Source of the DNA: Vannielia litorea
GTDB lineage: Bacteria > Pseudomonadota > Alphaproteobacteria > Rhodobacterales > Rhodobacteraceae
Direction: 5' to 3'
DNA: 43,878 bases
Assembly (NCBI RefSeq): GCF_018424695.1
Contig: NZ_QTNQ01000029.1
Span: 1-43,878, forward strand
In this document: in pieces, positions 9,601-16,377 of the stretch
Numbering within the stretch: position 1 is the stretch's first letter
How the letters are laid out: every line of letters begins with the position of its first letter
Position numbers and translations under genes: made by a program
The notes under the pieces: model-generated
What the model saw: only the letters and a program-made list of their open reading frames with translations
The model's database searches: none
Told to the model about the DNA's origin: nothing

Positions 9601-9698
9601 ACACGGATGTCTGTCGGTCGGCCGTCGGCATCCATCTCCCAATGTTCTTCGGGAACCTTGTAAGGAGAATTGAGAATTGGTTCTTCGAAAAACGACAT
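6690..9698 (-). CDS. Type III-like restriction enzyme subunit (DEAD/DEAH helicase plus nuclease)
   Basis: About 1,002 residues. Walker A ATGAGKT (residues 175-181 from this start), a DEAH box in NVINDEAHHCY, motif III-like YDLSATPFF, and late helicase motifs LTEGWDANNV and QVIGRALRRLSY show a superfamily 2 translocase. Near the C-terminus, HYRPDFLIRLD followed by LVVEVKGYRG forms a PD-(D/E)XK nuclease site. This architecture matches Res-type subunits (BPTD_3080-like family), which normally work with a DNA methyltransferase. No methyltransferase is visible in the window. A GTG at 9713 gives an alternative start five residues longer; 9698 is preferred for its upstream GGGGG and lack of a site before the GTG. 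Confidence 0.85.
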   Translation of the reverse strand: MSFFEEPILNSPYKVPEEHWEMDADGRPTDIRVPRRRRSDLISAMPKPKSVKGGKQAEMELSAAGLEGRDMAYSVTEFVNEMRSQVDSWRALPNPNDWKVSPVTQRLLQHWRAIQKDDTQAIRPFFCQLEAVETAIWMTEVAPKIGERGKRVRARLEAANVEANPDLFRVAMKLATGAGKTTVMAMLIAWQTLNAVRSPNSKSFSRGFLIVTPGITIRDRLRVLQPNDADSYYQKLNLVPGDLMQDMQKARLVLTNYHAFKLRERLQLAKGTRSALEGHGEALSTLETEGQMLQRVMPELMGLGRINVINDEAHHCYRERPDGIVEKLTGDEKREAEENKEAARLWISGIEAAKRKLGVQIVYDLSATPFFLSGSGWVEGTLFPWVISDFSLMDAIECGIVKLPRVPVADNLPGEPEPLYRKLWDAIGKKMPKKSRGAKPDPASLPIPLKTAIDALYGHYEKTFKAWEQEGVGIPPVFIVVCNNTTNSELLRDYLAGYERANPDGTLETIPGKCPLFANFSDDGERLPRPRSVLIDSATLEAGGDIDKAFRDAHAEEIEAFRREQAVRSPGQELTDADILREVMNTVGKNGRLGEQVRCVVSVSMLTEGWDANNVTHILGLRAFGTQLICEQVIGRALRRLSYDADPDTGLFRTEYADIMGIDGLNFSAQAVKTEVQKPRDVINVRAVSPERDALEITFPRVQGYVTDLPTDRLDVDFTGMEPYVLTPEKVSATVITMQGIVGESEQLNLDHLDTTRQSTIAYHVAKHMVFEKLRDAHQKPKVHLIPAAKRILNQWLSEGLLVCKGDTKPALLLYRELADEVCEMIFGALVEKPGGESILRAVLDPYAPTGSTLGVNFNTSVATRYAPRPDKSHLNWIITDSDWEDKLANTIESHPAVLSYAKNHNLGFEVPYLVEGEPRHYRPDFLIRLDVPEPTTLVVEVKGYRGHDAMLKAETMRGKWIPAVNRLGSYGRWGFAELREVHDFGPALDTAINTLLGKVSA

Positions 9699-9976
9699 AC
9701 CTGCCCCCAGCACATTTTTTGATCACCTAATCAGAGGGGCAAGAAGCTGGCAACTGTTTGGGTTGGGTCTTCGGACCTGGGACTCAGTGTTTCGAACGCC
9801 TCTAGCGCCCCGTAGACAGGAAGTATGTCCTCGCCCGCATCAAGGCATTTCGGTGAAGATTGGCCGCCGTCATTACTAGCCGATAAGGAAGCCAGCCCAG
9901 CATGAAGACCCCGAGCCTTTTTCGCTCTCATCCCTAGACAGCGTCGCGTTTCATTGCCGCGGTAGACAGTGCTCCT

Positions 9977-9991
9977 AGGTTCATTGAACCT
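9977..9991. promoter_or_regulatory. Palindrome, possible operator upstream of restriction genes
   Basis: The sequence AGGTTCA-T-TGAACCT is a perfect 7+1+7 inverted repeat about 280 bases upstream of the restriction subunit start. Such symmetry suits a dimeric DNA-binding protein. No cognate regulator is adjacent, and chance cannot be excluded. Confidence 0.25.
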
Positions 9992-10087
9992 CACAGCTCA
10001 AGTTCGATGCCGAATACTTTGGCGAAACTCCCAGATAAACAGAGCGCCTTTCACTAAAAATCAATACCTTGGCGGTGGCCTTCAAAC

Positions 10088-10132
10088 TTCGGGAGGCAGG
10101 GGTCGGAGGTTCGAATCCTCTCACTCCGACCA
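10088..10132 (+). pseudogene. 3' half of tRNA-Pro(CGG), probable attachment-site remnant
   Basis: From 10088 the sequence follows a tRNA exactly: anticodon loop TTCGGGA (10088-10094, anticodon CGG), stem strand GGCAG, variable GGGTC, T-arm GGAGG-TTCGAAT-CCTCT (10105-10121), acceptor strand CACTCCG, discriminator A and CCA. The sequence before 10088 cannot pair with the anticodon stem, and no CGGAGTG acceptor strand occurs at the expected distance. This is therefore a 3' duplicate, not a working gene. Such fragments are left when integrases insert an element into the 3' end of a tRNA gene. Given its orientation, the inserted DNA should lie to the left. Confidence 0.8.
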
Positions 10133-10246
10133 ATTCATCAAAACATCGCCCTGCATGGATGTGTCCTTCGGGACAGCACCCTCGCTTCTGTCCGGGCTTT
10201 CTCTTGTTAAGCGATCTGTTGCGACCGCTGATGCGGAAGTCTGCAC

Positions 10247-10466
10247 TGCGGGACGAAGCAGACACTGATCCGCAAGCCGTGCAGCGCCGTCCCGCGGGGT
10301 GGCGCCCGACCTGATGAGCGGCGCGCTTTATGGTAGCCAAGCACCTTCTTCCCTGGGAGCTCAGCGCCAACGGCAGCCAAGCGCCGCCCCAGGGGGCGGG
10401 ACGGCGCTGCGCGGCGGCTTCGCCTTGATTCCGCGCGGGTCCAGGCGGCAAAACGGGCTCAAACCG
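10247..10466 (-). repeat. Intergenic repeat, copy B (with ~97 extra bases)
   Basis: This is the inverted partner of 3291-3413. Its outer parts (10381-10466 and 10247-10289) match copy A at over 95 percent, but about 97 bases are inserted between them. Within copy B, GCAGCGCCGTCCCGC (10281-10295) and its reverse complement in the GCGGGACGGCGCTGC stretch just right of 10396 form a long potential stem. It lies just right of the tRNA fragment. Confidence 0.75.
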
Positions 10467-10583
10467 CACCTTCGCCGCAAGGTGCATTGATGACCGCATT
10501 GCGGGGCAAAACGAGCTTTTGGTTACCGTGTCCCGGCGGCGGCTTCAGGGCCGCTTCGGGACAAGGCGCACCAACGAGAAGAC

Positions 10584-10620
10584 GGTAACCCTTCCGCCGG
10601 CGTTCCACGGAAGGGTTACC
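10584..10620. terminator. Perfect 12-bp stem-loop after hydrolase gene
   Basis: GGTAACCCTTCC (10584-10595) and GGAAGGGTTACC (10609-10620) are fully complementary around a 13-nt loop. The stem lies 15 bases downstream of the hydrolase stop on the minus strand. There is no U-tract, so it may act as a terminator needing Rho or as an mRNA end stabiliser. Confidence 0.5.
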
Positions 10621-10634
10621 TCAGATCAAGGCGC

Positions 10635-11654
10635 CTACAGGTTCAGGAACTGCGCGATCGCCTCCACAGACGCTGCGTGCGCCCTGCCGCGGTCCCAGTC
10701 TTCGGGATCGTCGCAGATCGGATCTTCCCCCTCTTCGATCAGCAGCTGCGCGGCATTCGCCTTGCAAACTGGCAGGAACGAGTAGTGCCAGGCATTGGGG
10801 ATCACCGAGTGCTCTACATTCGGCAACATGTCGATCAGCCCACTGCCCTCTGTACGGACATCCGTGGCGAACCACGGAAAATCGTCGCCCAGGGACACCA
10901 CCTGCACCGGGACGTCGATCTCCAACGCGCTCTCGGGCGTCGCAGCATAGGTAAAGCCCGGATCGACGGCGACGATCGAGGTGAAGCGGGGGTCCGACAT
11001 ATCGGCCGAGAATTCCGGCGGCAGGTTGTTGAAGTCGACTCCGCCACGCATCAGGAACAGGCAGTCCTGCGCGGCCTCGCCGAACCTGTCGCAGTAGTCC
11101 CGGTAAGCGTCAGGATCGAGACGCAGACCAGCAAGGCCCATCACCGTGGACCCGCCGAGCGAGAAGCCGAGGGCCGTGATCCGGCTACGGTCGATATGCT
11201 GCGCGATCTCCGGATCGCTCAGGACATGGTCGAGCGCCGCCCCCAGATCCGCCGCGCGCTCCGACAGGCGCACGGTTCTGCGCGGAGAGCTGTCGCCGGT
11301 CGTTGTCCCAGGGTGGTTCATCACCACAACCATCGCGCCACGCTCGGCCAGCCCGGCGGCCAACCAGGCGGTGCCGTCGATGCTGCTGCCGGACCCATGC
11401 GACACGATGATCAGCGGCAGCTTCCCATCGGGAAACGCCGCGCCGACATAAGCCGCAACCGGCTCGAAGATCAGGCTGTCGACCACAGGGACCACATAGG
11501 TCTCCCGACCGACGGGATACCAGATACCGGCCGCGATGGGCCCAGACCGATGGTCGGCCCGGACATCGAAGCGGTCGAAGCCGACGCTCGGCTGCGCGGG
11601 CGCCGGGCCAGCGAGCAAACAAGCGAGGGCGGCAATGGAAAGCAGGCGTGTCAT
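10635..11654 (-). CDS. Secreted alpha/beta hydrolase (dienelactone/PAF-acetylhydrolase-like)
   Basis: This is a 339-residue protein. The N-terminus (MTRLLSIAALACLLAGPAPA) is a signal peptide, giving a periplasmic enzyme. LIIVSHGSGSS (oxyanion region), ITALGFSLGGSTVMG (nucleophile Ser in G-F-S-L-G) and a late VEHSVIPNAWHYSF with catalytic His support an alpha/beta hydrolase fold close to predicted dienelactone hydrolases and PAF acetylhydrolases. Substrate is unknown. The start at 11654 follows AAGGAGA at good spacing; the frame upstream is open but not credible as protein. It is divergent from an AraC-type regulator, which probably controls it. Confidence 0.8.
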   Translation of the reverse strand: MTRLLSIAALACLLAGPAPAQPSVGFDRFDVRADHRSGPIAAGIWYPVGRETYVVPVVDSLIFEPVAAYVGAAFPDGKLPLIIVSHGSGSSIDGTAWLAAGLAERGAMVVVMNHPGTTTGDSSPRRTVRLSERAADLGAALDHVLSDPEIAQHIDRSRITALGFSLGGSTVMGLAGLRLDPDAYRDYCDRFGEAAQDCLFLMRGGVDFNNLPPEFSADMSDPRFTSIVAVDPGFTYAATPESALEIDVPVQVVSLGDDFPWFATDVRTEGSGLIDMLPNVEHSVIPNAWHYSFLPVCKANAAQLLIEEGEDPICDDPEDWDRGRAHAASVEAIAQFLNL

Positions 11655-11714
11655 CTCGGGTCTCCTTGGTTCGGATGATGGCCCCAGGTGCCACGTCTCG
11701 GCGCTGTCCCGCGT

Positions 11715-11746
11715 CCTGAAACCGGTTTCAGGTCGTGCGAAACCGG
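11715..11746. promoter_or_regulatory. Palindrome and direct repeat between hydrolase and AraC gene
   Basis: CCTGAAACCGGTTTCAGG (11715-11732) is a perfect 18-bp palindrome. Its half GAAACCGG recurs at 11739-11746, exactly 21 bases after the first copy at 11718, which places both on the same face of the helix as AraC-type regulators prefer. It lies in the 113-bp divergent gap and is the natural operator candidate for the adjacent regulator. Confidence 0.55.
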
Positions 11747-11767
11747 ATCCTGGTCTATTCGACCCCC

Positions 11768-12784
11768 ATGTTGACGCTCCCGATTCCACTCGTGGTCGCC
11801 CTGATCCTGGGCTTTCTGGCCTTGCGCCACGCACTGGCCGGCGACCGCTCAATCCTGTTTCTGGTGCTTCTGGCGACCTGCGGGGTGCAGGCCCTGGTGA
11901 TCTCGCTGACGCAGCACTACGGGCTGTCCCTGCTTTGGCCCATCCAACTGGGCACCGCCGTTGCGATGCCGCCGCTGGCGTGGCTGACATTCCAGTCTGC
12001 TGCCCTGCGACCGCTCGACCGAAAAAGAGACTGGCTTCACCTGCTTGGGCCCGCTTTCACCGCCTTCTGCTCTGTCTTTGCCCCGGCAACACTGGACGTG
12101 GTGCTGCCGGCACTCTTCGCCGGCTACGGCGCGGCGATCCTGGTCGCTCTCCGGATCGACGAAGCTCTGCCGCTCGCCCGGCTCGGCGCCGGGCCACGAC
12201 CGGCACGGATCTGGAAGGCCGTTGGTCTGCTTCTTATTCTCTCGGCACTTTCGGATGTCCTGATCGCCGTTGCTCTTCGGCTCGGGCATGTCGAGTGGCG
12301 ACCGCTGATCATAAGCATGTTCACGTCCCTCACGCTGCTCGGCGTCGGCCTTCTGTCGCTCTCACGCGACGCGGATGGCACGGGTGACGAAAGTTCGGAC
12401 GAAGACGACCCGGGCGCCACCGCGCCGAAAGCGCCCCGCCCTTCGGAGCAAGATGCGGAGCTGATCGCGCGCCTTGATGCGCTGATGCAGAAAGATCGCC
12501 CGCATCTTGACGCCGACCTCACGCTGGCCCGCCTCGCGCGGCGGCTGCATGTGCCGATCAAGCAGCTTTCGGCCGCGATCAATCGGGCAAAGGGCGAGAA
12601 CGTCTCAAGATATGTGAACGGGTTTCGCGTTCGCAACGCCTGCGCACTCATGGAGGGCGGCGAGACCATCACCGAGGCCATGCTCGGCAGCGGGTTCAAC
12701 ACGAAATCGAACTTCAACCGCGAATTTGCGCGCGTGACCGGGCAGTCGCCCTCTGCATTCCTTCGTAGCGTGCAAAAAGGTTAG
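11768..12784 (+). CDS. AraC-family regulator with N-terminal membrane domain
   Basis: This protein has 338 residues from ATG 11768. About seven hydrophobic segments occupy residues 1-200 (for example LVVALILGFLALRHAL and VGLLLILSALSDVLIAVAL). A charged linker follows, then a C-terminal AraC helix-turn-helix pair (LTLARLARRLHVPIKQLSAA; later TEAMLGSGFNTKSNFNREFA and TGQSPSAFLRS). This layout is known in membrane-bound AraC regulators. A GTG at 11735 would extend it by 11 residues but would run through the operator-like repeats, so the ATG is preferred. It probably senses an envelope or membrane signal and controls the divergent hydrolase. Confidence 0.8.
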   Translation: MLTLPIPLVVALILGFLALRHALAGDRSILFLVLLATCGVQALVISLTQHYGLSLLWPIQLGTAVAMPPLAWLTFQSAALRPLDRKRDWLHLLGPAFTAFCSVFAPATLDVVLPALFAGYGAAILVALRIDEALPLARLGAGPRPARIWKAVGLLLILSALSDVLIAVALRLGHVEWRPLIISMFTSLTLLGVGLLSLSRDADGTGDESSDEDDPGATAPKAPRPSEQDAELIARLDALMQKDRPHLDADLTLARLARRLHVPIKQLSAAINRAKGENVSRYVNGFRVRNACALMEGGETITEAMLGSGFNTKSNFNREFARVTGQSPSAFLRSVQKG

Positions 12785-12808
12785 CGCCGGGATCGCGCTT
12801 TGGCGGCC

Positions 12809-13612
12809 TCAGCCCGCGCGCCTGAACAGCACCGGGAACCAGTCGTCCCGCAGCCTCTCGCCTGGCTTCATGCCGTGGCCGGGAAAGGGCGGCGATGTGC
12901 GGCCGGGGCGCTCCACGTAGCGCGCGTCATCGCCGACCATCCGCAGCGAGAAGGCGCGGCGGCGCAGGCTGGTGGTGTTGCCGCGCGCGCCGTGCAGGAT
13001 CATGAAGTTGAAGGCCACGGCGTCGCCCGGCTCCATCTCGTATTCCCTGATGTCCATGCCTTCGGCCTCCGGGTCGGGCACCGGCATGTAATCTTCCTCG
13101 TTCGGGTAGAAGCTGGTTTCGGCCAGCCAGCGCGTGGGCAGCACCGGGCGGGGCCACCTGTGCGAGCCCACCACGCAACGCAGCGAGGCTTCGCGCACCG
13201 GATCGAGCGGCGACCAGAAGCTGACGGTCTGCGCCCCCTCGACGAAGTAGTAGGGGCCATCCTGGTGCCAGGGGGTGGGCTTTGATGTGCCCGGCTCCTT
13301 GACCAGCACATGATCGTGGAAGAGCTGCGCACTGTCCGAATGCATCAGGTCGGCGGCCACTTCCGCCGCGGGCGAGGCCTTGATGGCCGCCTCGAAGGCG
13401 GGGATGCGCGACCAGTTGCAATAATCGTCGAAGAAGCGCCCGCCCTCGCCCTCCTTCAGGTTCTCCGCGGCATAGGGGCCGGGCTCGGCCATGTTCTGCT
13501 CCACGCCCGCACGCAACTGCGCGACCTGATCGGCAAAGAGCCCGCGCACCAACACGACACCGTCGCGCTGGTAGGCCTCGATCTCGGCGTCGGTCAGCAG
13601 GGGATGGGGCAT
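12809..13612 (-). CDS. Phytanoyl-CoA dioxygenase (PhyH) family protein
   Basis: This 267-residue protein belongs to the Fe(II)/2-oxoglutarate oxygenases. The iron site is visible as H-x-D in TPWHQDGPYYF (about residues 115-125) and the distal His in MILHGARGNTT (about residue 210), with an Arg for 2-oxoglutarate a few residues later (LRRRAFSLRM). It lies 12 bases after puuD on the same strand, so it is probably co-transcribed with it. Substrate is unknown; a role in purine or ureide metabolism is suggested only by position. Confidence 0.8.
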   Translation of the reverse strand: MPHPLLTDAEIEAYQRDGVVLVRGLFADQVAQLRAGVEQNMAEPGPYAAENLKEGEGGRFFDDYCNWSRIPAFEAAIKASPAAEVAADLMHSDSAQLFHDHVLVKEPGTSKPTPWHQDGPYYFVEGAQTVSFWSPLDPVREASLRCVVGSHRWPRPVLPTRWLAETSFYPNEEDYMPVPDPEAEGMDIREYEMEPGDAVAFNFMILHGARGNTTSLRRRAFSLRMVGDDARYVERPGRTSPPFPGHGMKPGERLRDDWFPVLFRRAG

Positions 13613-13624
13613 GGGCGTAGCTCG

Positions 13625-14857
13625 TCAGTTGCTCTTCGCGTCGCGATACCATGCCACGATCTGCGCCCGCGCCTCCGGGTCCATCTGGATGGCGTTGGGC
13701 GGCGGCATGGCATGGCTGCGACCGGCCTGAAGATAGACTTCTTCGGCGTGGCGGGCCACATCTGCCTCGGTTTCCAGCACCACGCCCTTGGGTGCCCAGT
13801 GCAGCCCGTCCCACGAGGGTTCGCGCGCGTGGCACATCGAGCAGTTGCCGACGACCGCGTAGAAGGCGTCCTCGAAACCCGCGGCCTGGGTGAACTTCTG
13901 CTCGTAGGGGCTGAGCGCGCGGGCCTCTGCCTCCTCGTAGGTTTCGCCGCCGCCGGCGGTGGAGAGCCAGGCGATCACCACCATGAGCAGAGCCGTTGCG
14001 GCCCACGTCCAATGCGGGCCCTTTCCGGTGCGGTGCATGGTGTTGAAGTAGTGGCGGATGGTCACGCCGGTGAGGAAGATCAGGCTGGCGATGATCCAGT
14101 TGTACTCGGTGGCAAAGGCCAGCGGGTAGTGGTTGGACAGCATCAGGAAGACGACCGGCAGCGTAAGGTAGTTGTTGTGGGTCGAGCGCAGCTTGGCGAT
14201 CTTGCCATACTTGGCATCCGGCGTGCGGCCCGCCTTCAGGTCGGCCACCACGATGCGCTGGTTGGGCATGATCTGGAAGAAGACGTTGCCCGTCATGATC
14301 GTGGCGGTGAAGGCCCCGAGGTGCAGCAGCGCGGCCCGGCCGGTGAAGATCTGGTTGTAGCCCCACGCCATGATGACGAGCATCGCGAAGAGCAGGAGCA
14401 TCAGCAGTGTGGGCGTTTCGCCCAGCTTGGACTTGCAGAGAAAGTCGTAAATGAGCCAGCCAATGGTAAGGGAGAGGCCCGAAATCACGATGCCCTGCCA
14501 GAGCGCCAGCTCGGCCTTCGTCGGATCGAGCAGAAACAGCTCGCCGCCCACCCAGTAGACGATCATCAGCAGCGCCGCGCCCGAGATCCACGTCATGTAG
14601 CTTTGCCATTTGTGCCATGTCAGGTGCTCGGGCATCTCGGCGGGGGCGACGAGGTATTTCACCGTGTGGTAGAACCCGCCGCCGTGCACCTCCCACTCTT
14701 CGCCATGGGCGCCCTCCGGCAGGGCGGTGTTGGGCTTCAGCATCAGGTCGAGCGCGATGAAGTAGAAGGAGGCGCCGATCCAGGCCATCGCGGTGATGAC
14801 GTGCAGCCACCGGACAGAAAAGGCGATCCAGTCCCAGATTACCGCCAAGTCGAACAT
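13625..14857 (-). CDS. puuD: Urate hydroxylase PuuD (membrane, cytochrome c domain)
   Basis: This 410-residue protein matches PuuD: an N-terminal membrane domain of about eight helices (starting WIAFSVRWLHVITAMAWIG) and a C-terminal cytochrome c domain with heme motif CSMCH (residues 339-343) and a Met-containing end (AMPPPNAIQM). PuuD oxidises urate to 5-hydroxyisourate and passes electrons to the respiratory chain, unlike the soluble cofactor-free uricase. It is divergent from a LysR regulator and followed by a PhyH-type gene. The downstream enzymes for 5-hydroxyisourate lie on the other side of the regulator. Confidence 0.92.
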   Translation of the reverse strand: MFDLAVIWDWIAFSVRWLHVITAMAWIGASFYFIALDLMLKPNTALPEGAHGEEWEVHGGGFYHTVKYLVAPAEMPEHLTWHKWQSYMTWISGAALLMIVYWVGGELFLLDPTKAELALWQGIVISGLSLTIGWLIYDFLCKSKLGETPTLLMLLLFAMLVIMAWGYNQIFTGRAALLHLGAFTATIMTGNVFFQIMPNQRIVVADLKAGRTPDAKYGKIAKLRSTHNNYLTLPVVFLMLSNHYPLAFATEYNWIIASLIFLTGVTIRHYFNTMHRTGKGPHWTWAATALLMVVIAWLSTAGGGETYEEAEARALSPYEQKFTQAAGFEDAFYAVVGNCSMCHAREPSWDGLHWAPKGVVLETEADVARHAEEVYLQAGRSHAMPPPNAIQMDPEARAQIVAWYRDAKSN

Positions 14858-14914
14858 CTCATTACTCCCGCTGCTGTGCTGTCAGGGATACTAGCTTGGT
14901 TACCGTTATTCGGG

Positions 14915-14939
14915 TATTGCTTGGTAAAGCCAAGCAGTA
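14915..14939. promoter_or_regulatory. LysR-type operator candidate (puuD / lysR divergent gap)
   Basis: TGCTTGG (14918-14924) and CCAAGCA (14930-14936) form a perfect inverted repeat around TAAAG, and outer TA/TA bases extend the symmetry. The core TTGG-N5-CCAA fits the T-N11-A pattern of LysR-type regulators. It ends 18 bases before the LysR gene start, in the 99-bp divergent gap. Confidence 0.55.
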
Positions 14940-14956
14940 TCAAAATATGCCGAACA

Positions 14957-15880
14957 ATGTCCTATCTCGATAACGTCCGCACCTTCGTTCGTGTCTACGA
15001 ATTGGGCAGCATGTCCGCCGCAGGGCGCGATTTGCGAATATCCCCGGCAGTCACCTCCTCCCGAATCGGGCAGCTCGAAGAGCATCTGGGCGTCAGGCTA
15101 TTTCAGCGCACCACCAGATCCCTTGCGCCAACCGAGCACGGCAAGGTGTTTTACCGCAAGGCCACCGAGATCCTCGATGCGGTGGCCAGTGCCGAGGCCG
15201 AGGTGGCCAACCTCACCGACAACCCCAGGGGCTCGCTCTTCGTGGCCGCACCGCTGGGCGTGGGGCGGCGGCTCATCGCGCCGCGTGTGCCCGAATTCCT
15301 GGCGCTTTACCCCGAAATCAGCGTGCGGCTCCGCCTCACCGACAGGAAGGTGGACCTCGCCACCGAAGGGCTCGACCTGGCGTTCTTCCTTGGCCAACCG
15401 GAAGACAGCAACCTGAAGATCCGCAAGATCGCCGATGTGCAGCGGGTGCTGTGCGCCTCCCCCGGCTACGTCGAGGCCCGTGGCATGCCCGAAACGGGCG
15501 AAGACCTGCTGGGTGGCGCGCATGAGTGCCTCAGCCTGCGCTACCCCGGGGCCACAGAGTTCCAATGGAACCTCATCACCGCGGACGGCCCAAAGCGATT
15601 CCGCGTCACCGGGCGCTACGAATGCGACGATGCCGACGTGCTGACGGATTGGGCGCTCGCCGGCCATGGCATTGCCCTGCGCCCCGTCTTCGCCGTCTCG
15701 GAGCACCTGAATTCCGGCGCACTGGTGCCGGTGGCCACAGCCACCCCGCCGGAACCCATCCAGATGGCCTGCCTCTTCACCCATCGGCGCGGGCAGGATC
15801 CGAAGGCCCGGCTTTTCATGGAATTCATGGTCGAGCGGATCACCGCCGCAGTGCGCGAGACCCTGCCCGCCGCGTCCTAG
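14957..15880 (+). CDS. LysR-family regulator of urate catabolism
   Basis: This 307-residue protein has an N-terminal winged helix-turn-helix (residues about 1-60: FVRVYELGSMSAAGRDLRIS, VTSSRIGQLEEHLGVRLFQR, TTRSLAPTEHG) and a substrate-binding domain (from about 90). The ATG at 14957 is chosen because homology starts there; the longer open frame upstream is the shadow of puuD. Divergence from puuD with a T-N11-A palindrome between them suggests control of urate genes. Its stop overlaps the convergent uraH stop in the same CTAG. Confidence 0.85.
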   Translation: MSYLDNVRTFVRVYELGSMSAAGRDLRISPAVTSSRIGQLEEHLGVRLFQRTTRSLAPTEHGKVFYRKATEILDAVASAEAEVANLTDNPRGSLFVAAPLGVGRRLIAPRVPEFLALYPEISVRLRLTDRKVDLATEGLDLAFFLGQPEDSNLKIRKIADVQRVLCASPGYVEARGMPETGEDLLGGAHECLSLRYPGATEFQWNLITADGPKRFRVTGRYECDDADVLTDWALAGHGIALRPVFAVSEHLNSGALVPVATATPPEPIQMACLFTHRRGQDPKARLFMEFMVERITAAVRETLPAAS

Positions 15881-16233
15881 CTGCCGCGATAGGTGCTCAT
15901 CCCGTAGGGAGCGAGCAGCAGCGGCACATGATAATGCGCATCCGGCTCCGACATGCCAAAGCGGATCGGCACCTGATCGAGAAACAACACCTCGCCTTCC
16001 GTCTGGCCGGTGCGCCGCAGGTAGTCACCCGCGAAGAAAACAAGCTCGTAGGTGCCGGGCTTGAAGGCCTCGGCAGGCAGAATCGGGCTGTCGGTGCGCC
16101 CGTCTGCATTTGTCACGGTCTCGGCGACCTTCTTGTGGGAGTTGCCCGCAACCCGGTAGAGCGCGATGGGGATGCCCTCCGCCGGGCAGCCGCGCGCGGT
16201 GTCGAGGACGTGTGTGGTCAGGTATCCGGTCAT
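15877..16233 (-). CDS. uraH: 5-hydroxyisourate hydrolase (transthyretin-like)
   Basis: This 118-residue protein converts 5-hydroxyisourate to OHCU. It shows the family start LTTHVLDTARGCPAEGIPI and the diagnostic C-terminal YRGS. Catalytic His (THVLD), Arg and the terminal His (AHYHVPLL) positions are present. No signal peptide, so it is cytoplasmic. It is divergent from puuE, 144 bases away, and convergent with the LysR gene, the two stop codons sharing the palindrome CTAG. Confidence 0.93.
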   Translation of the reverse strand: MTGYLTTHVLDTARGCPAEGIPIALYRVAGNSHKKVAETVTNADGRTDSPILPAEAFKPGTYELVFFAGDYLRRTGQTEGEVLFLDQVPIRFGMSEPDAHYHVPLLLAPYGMSTYRGS

Positions 16234-16377
16234 GAGAGCCTCGCTTCGTGGTGCCCCTGTCTATGCCGGGCAAGGCCGCCGGAGTGAAGGCGGGCCCGCC
16301 TGAGAGTGCTTCAATTCAATTTTGATAATTCCGCAGACTGTTTTGGTTTATGAGGGTATCGAACAGGAGGACTGCAC

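Larger units (their letters stand above)
9699..10634. other. Long non-coding stretch with tRNA fragment, repeat and hairpin
   Basis: Over 900 bases lie between the start of the restriction gene and the end of the hydrolase gene. Besides the tRNA fragment, repeat copy B and hairpin listed separately, there is a 15-bp palindrome AGGTTCATTGAACCT at 9977-9991. A GTG-started frame at 9731-9994 (minus) would encode 87 residues but resembles nothing known and is not called as a gene. Confidence 0.4.

Noticed and set aside
9731..9994. 87-codon frame upstream of the restriction gene
   Set aside because: GTG start without a clear ribosome binding site and no recognisable motif; kept only as a note in the non-coding region.
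10088..10132. Functional tRNA gene
   Set aside because: Only the 3' half is present; no 5' acceptor strand, D-arm or anticodon stem partner exists upstream.
12927..14810. 627-codon minus-strand frame across puuD and the PhyH gene
   Set aside because: It is an Arg/Gly/Ala-rich alternate frame of two well-recognised genes, a common effect of high GC.
13310..14956. Very long open frame continuing upstream of the LysR gene (856 codons)
   Set aside because: The upstream part is antisense to puuD and PhyH and has no family resemblance; LysR homology begins at ATG 14957.
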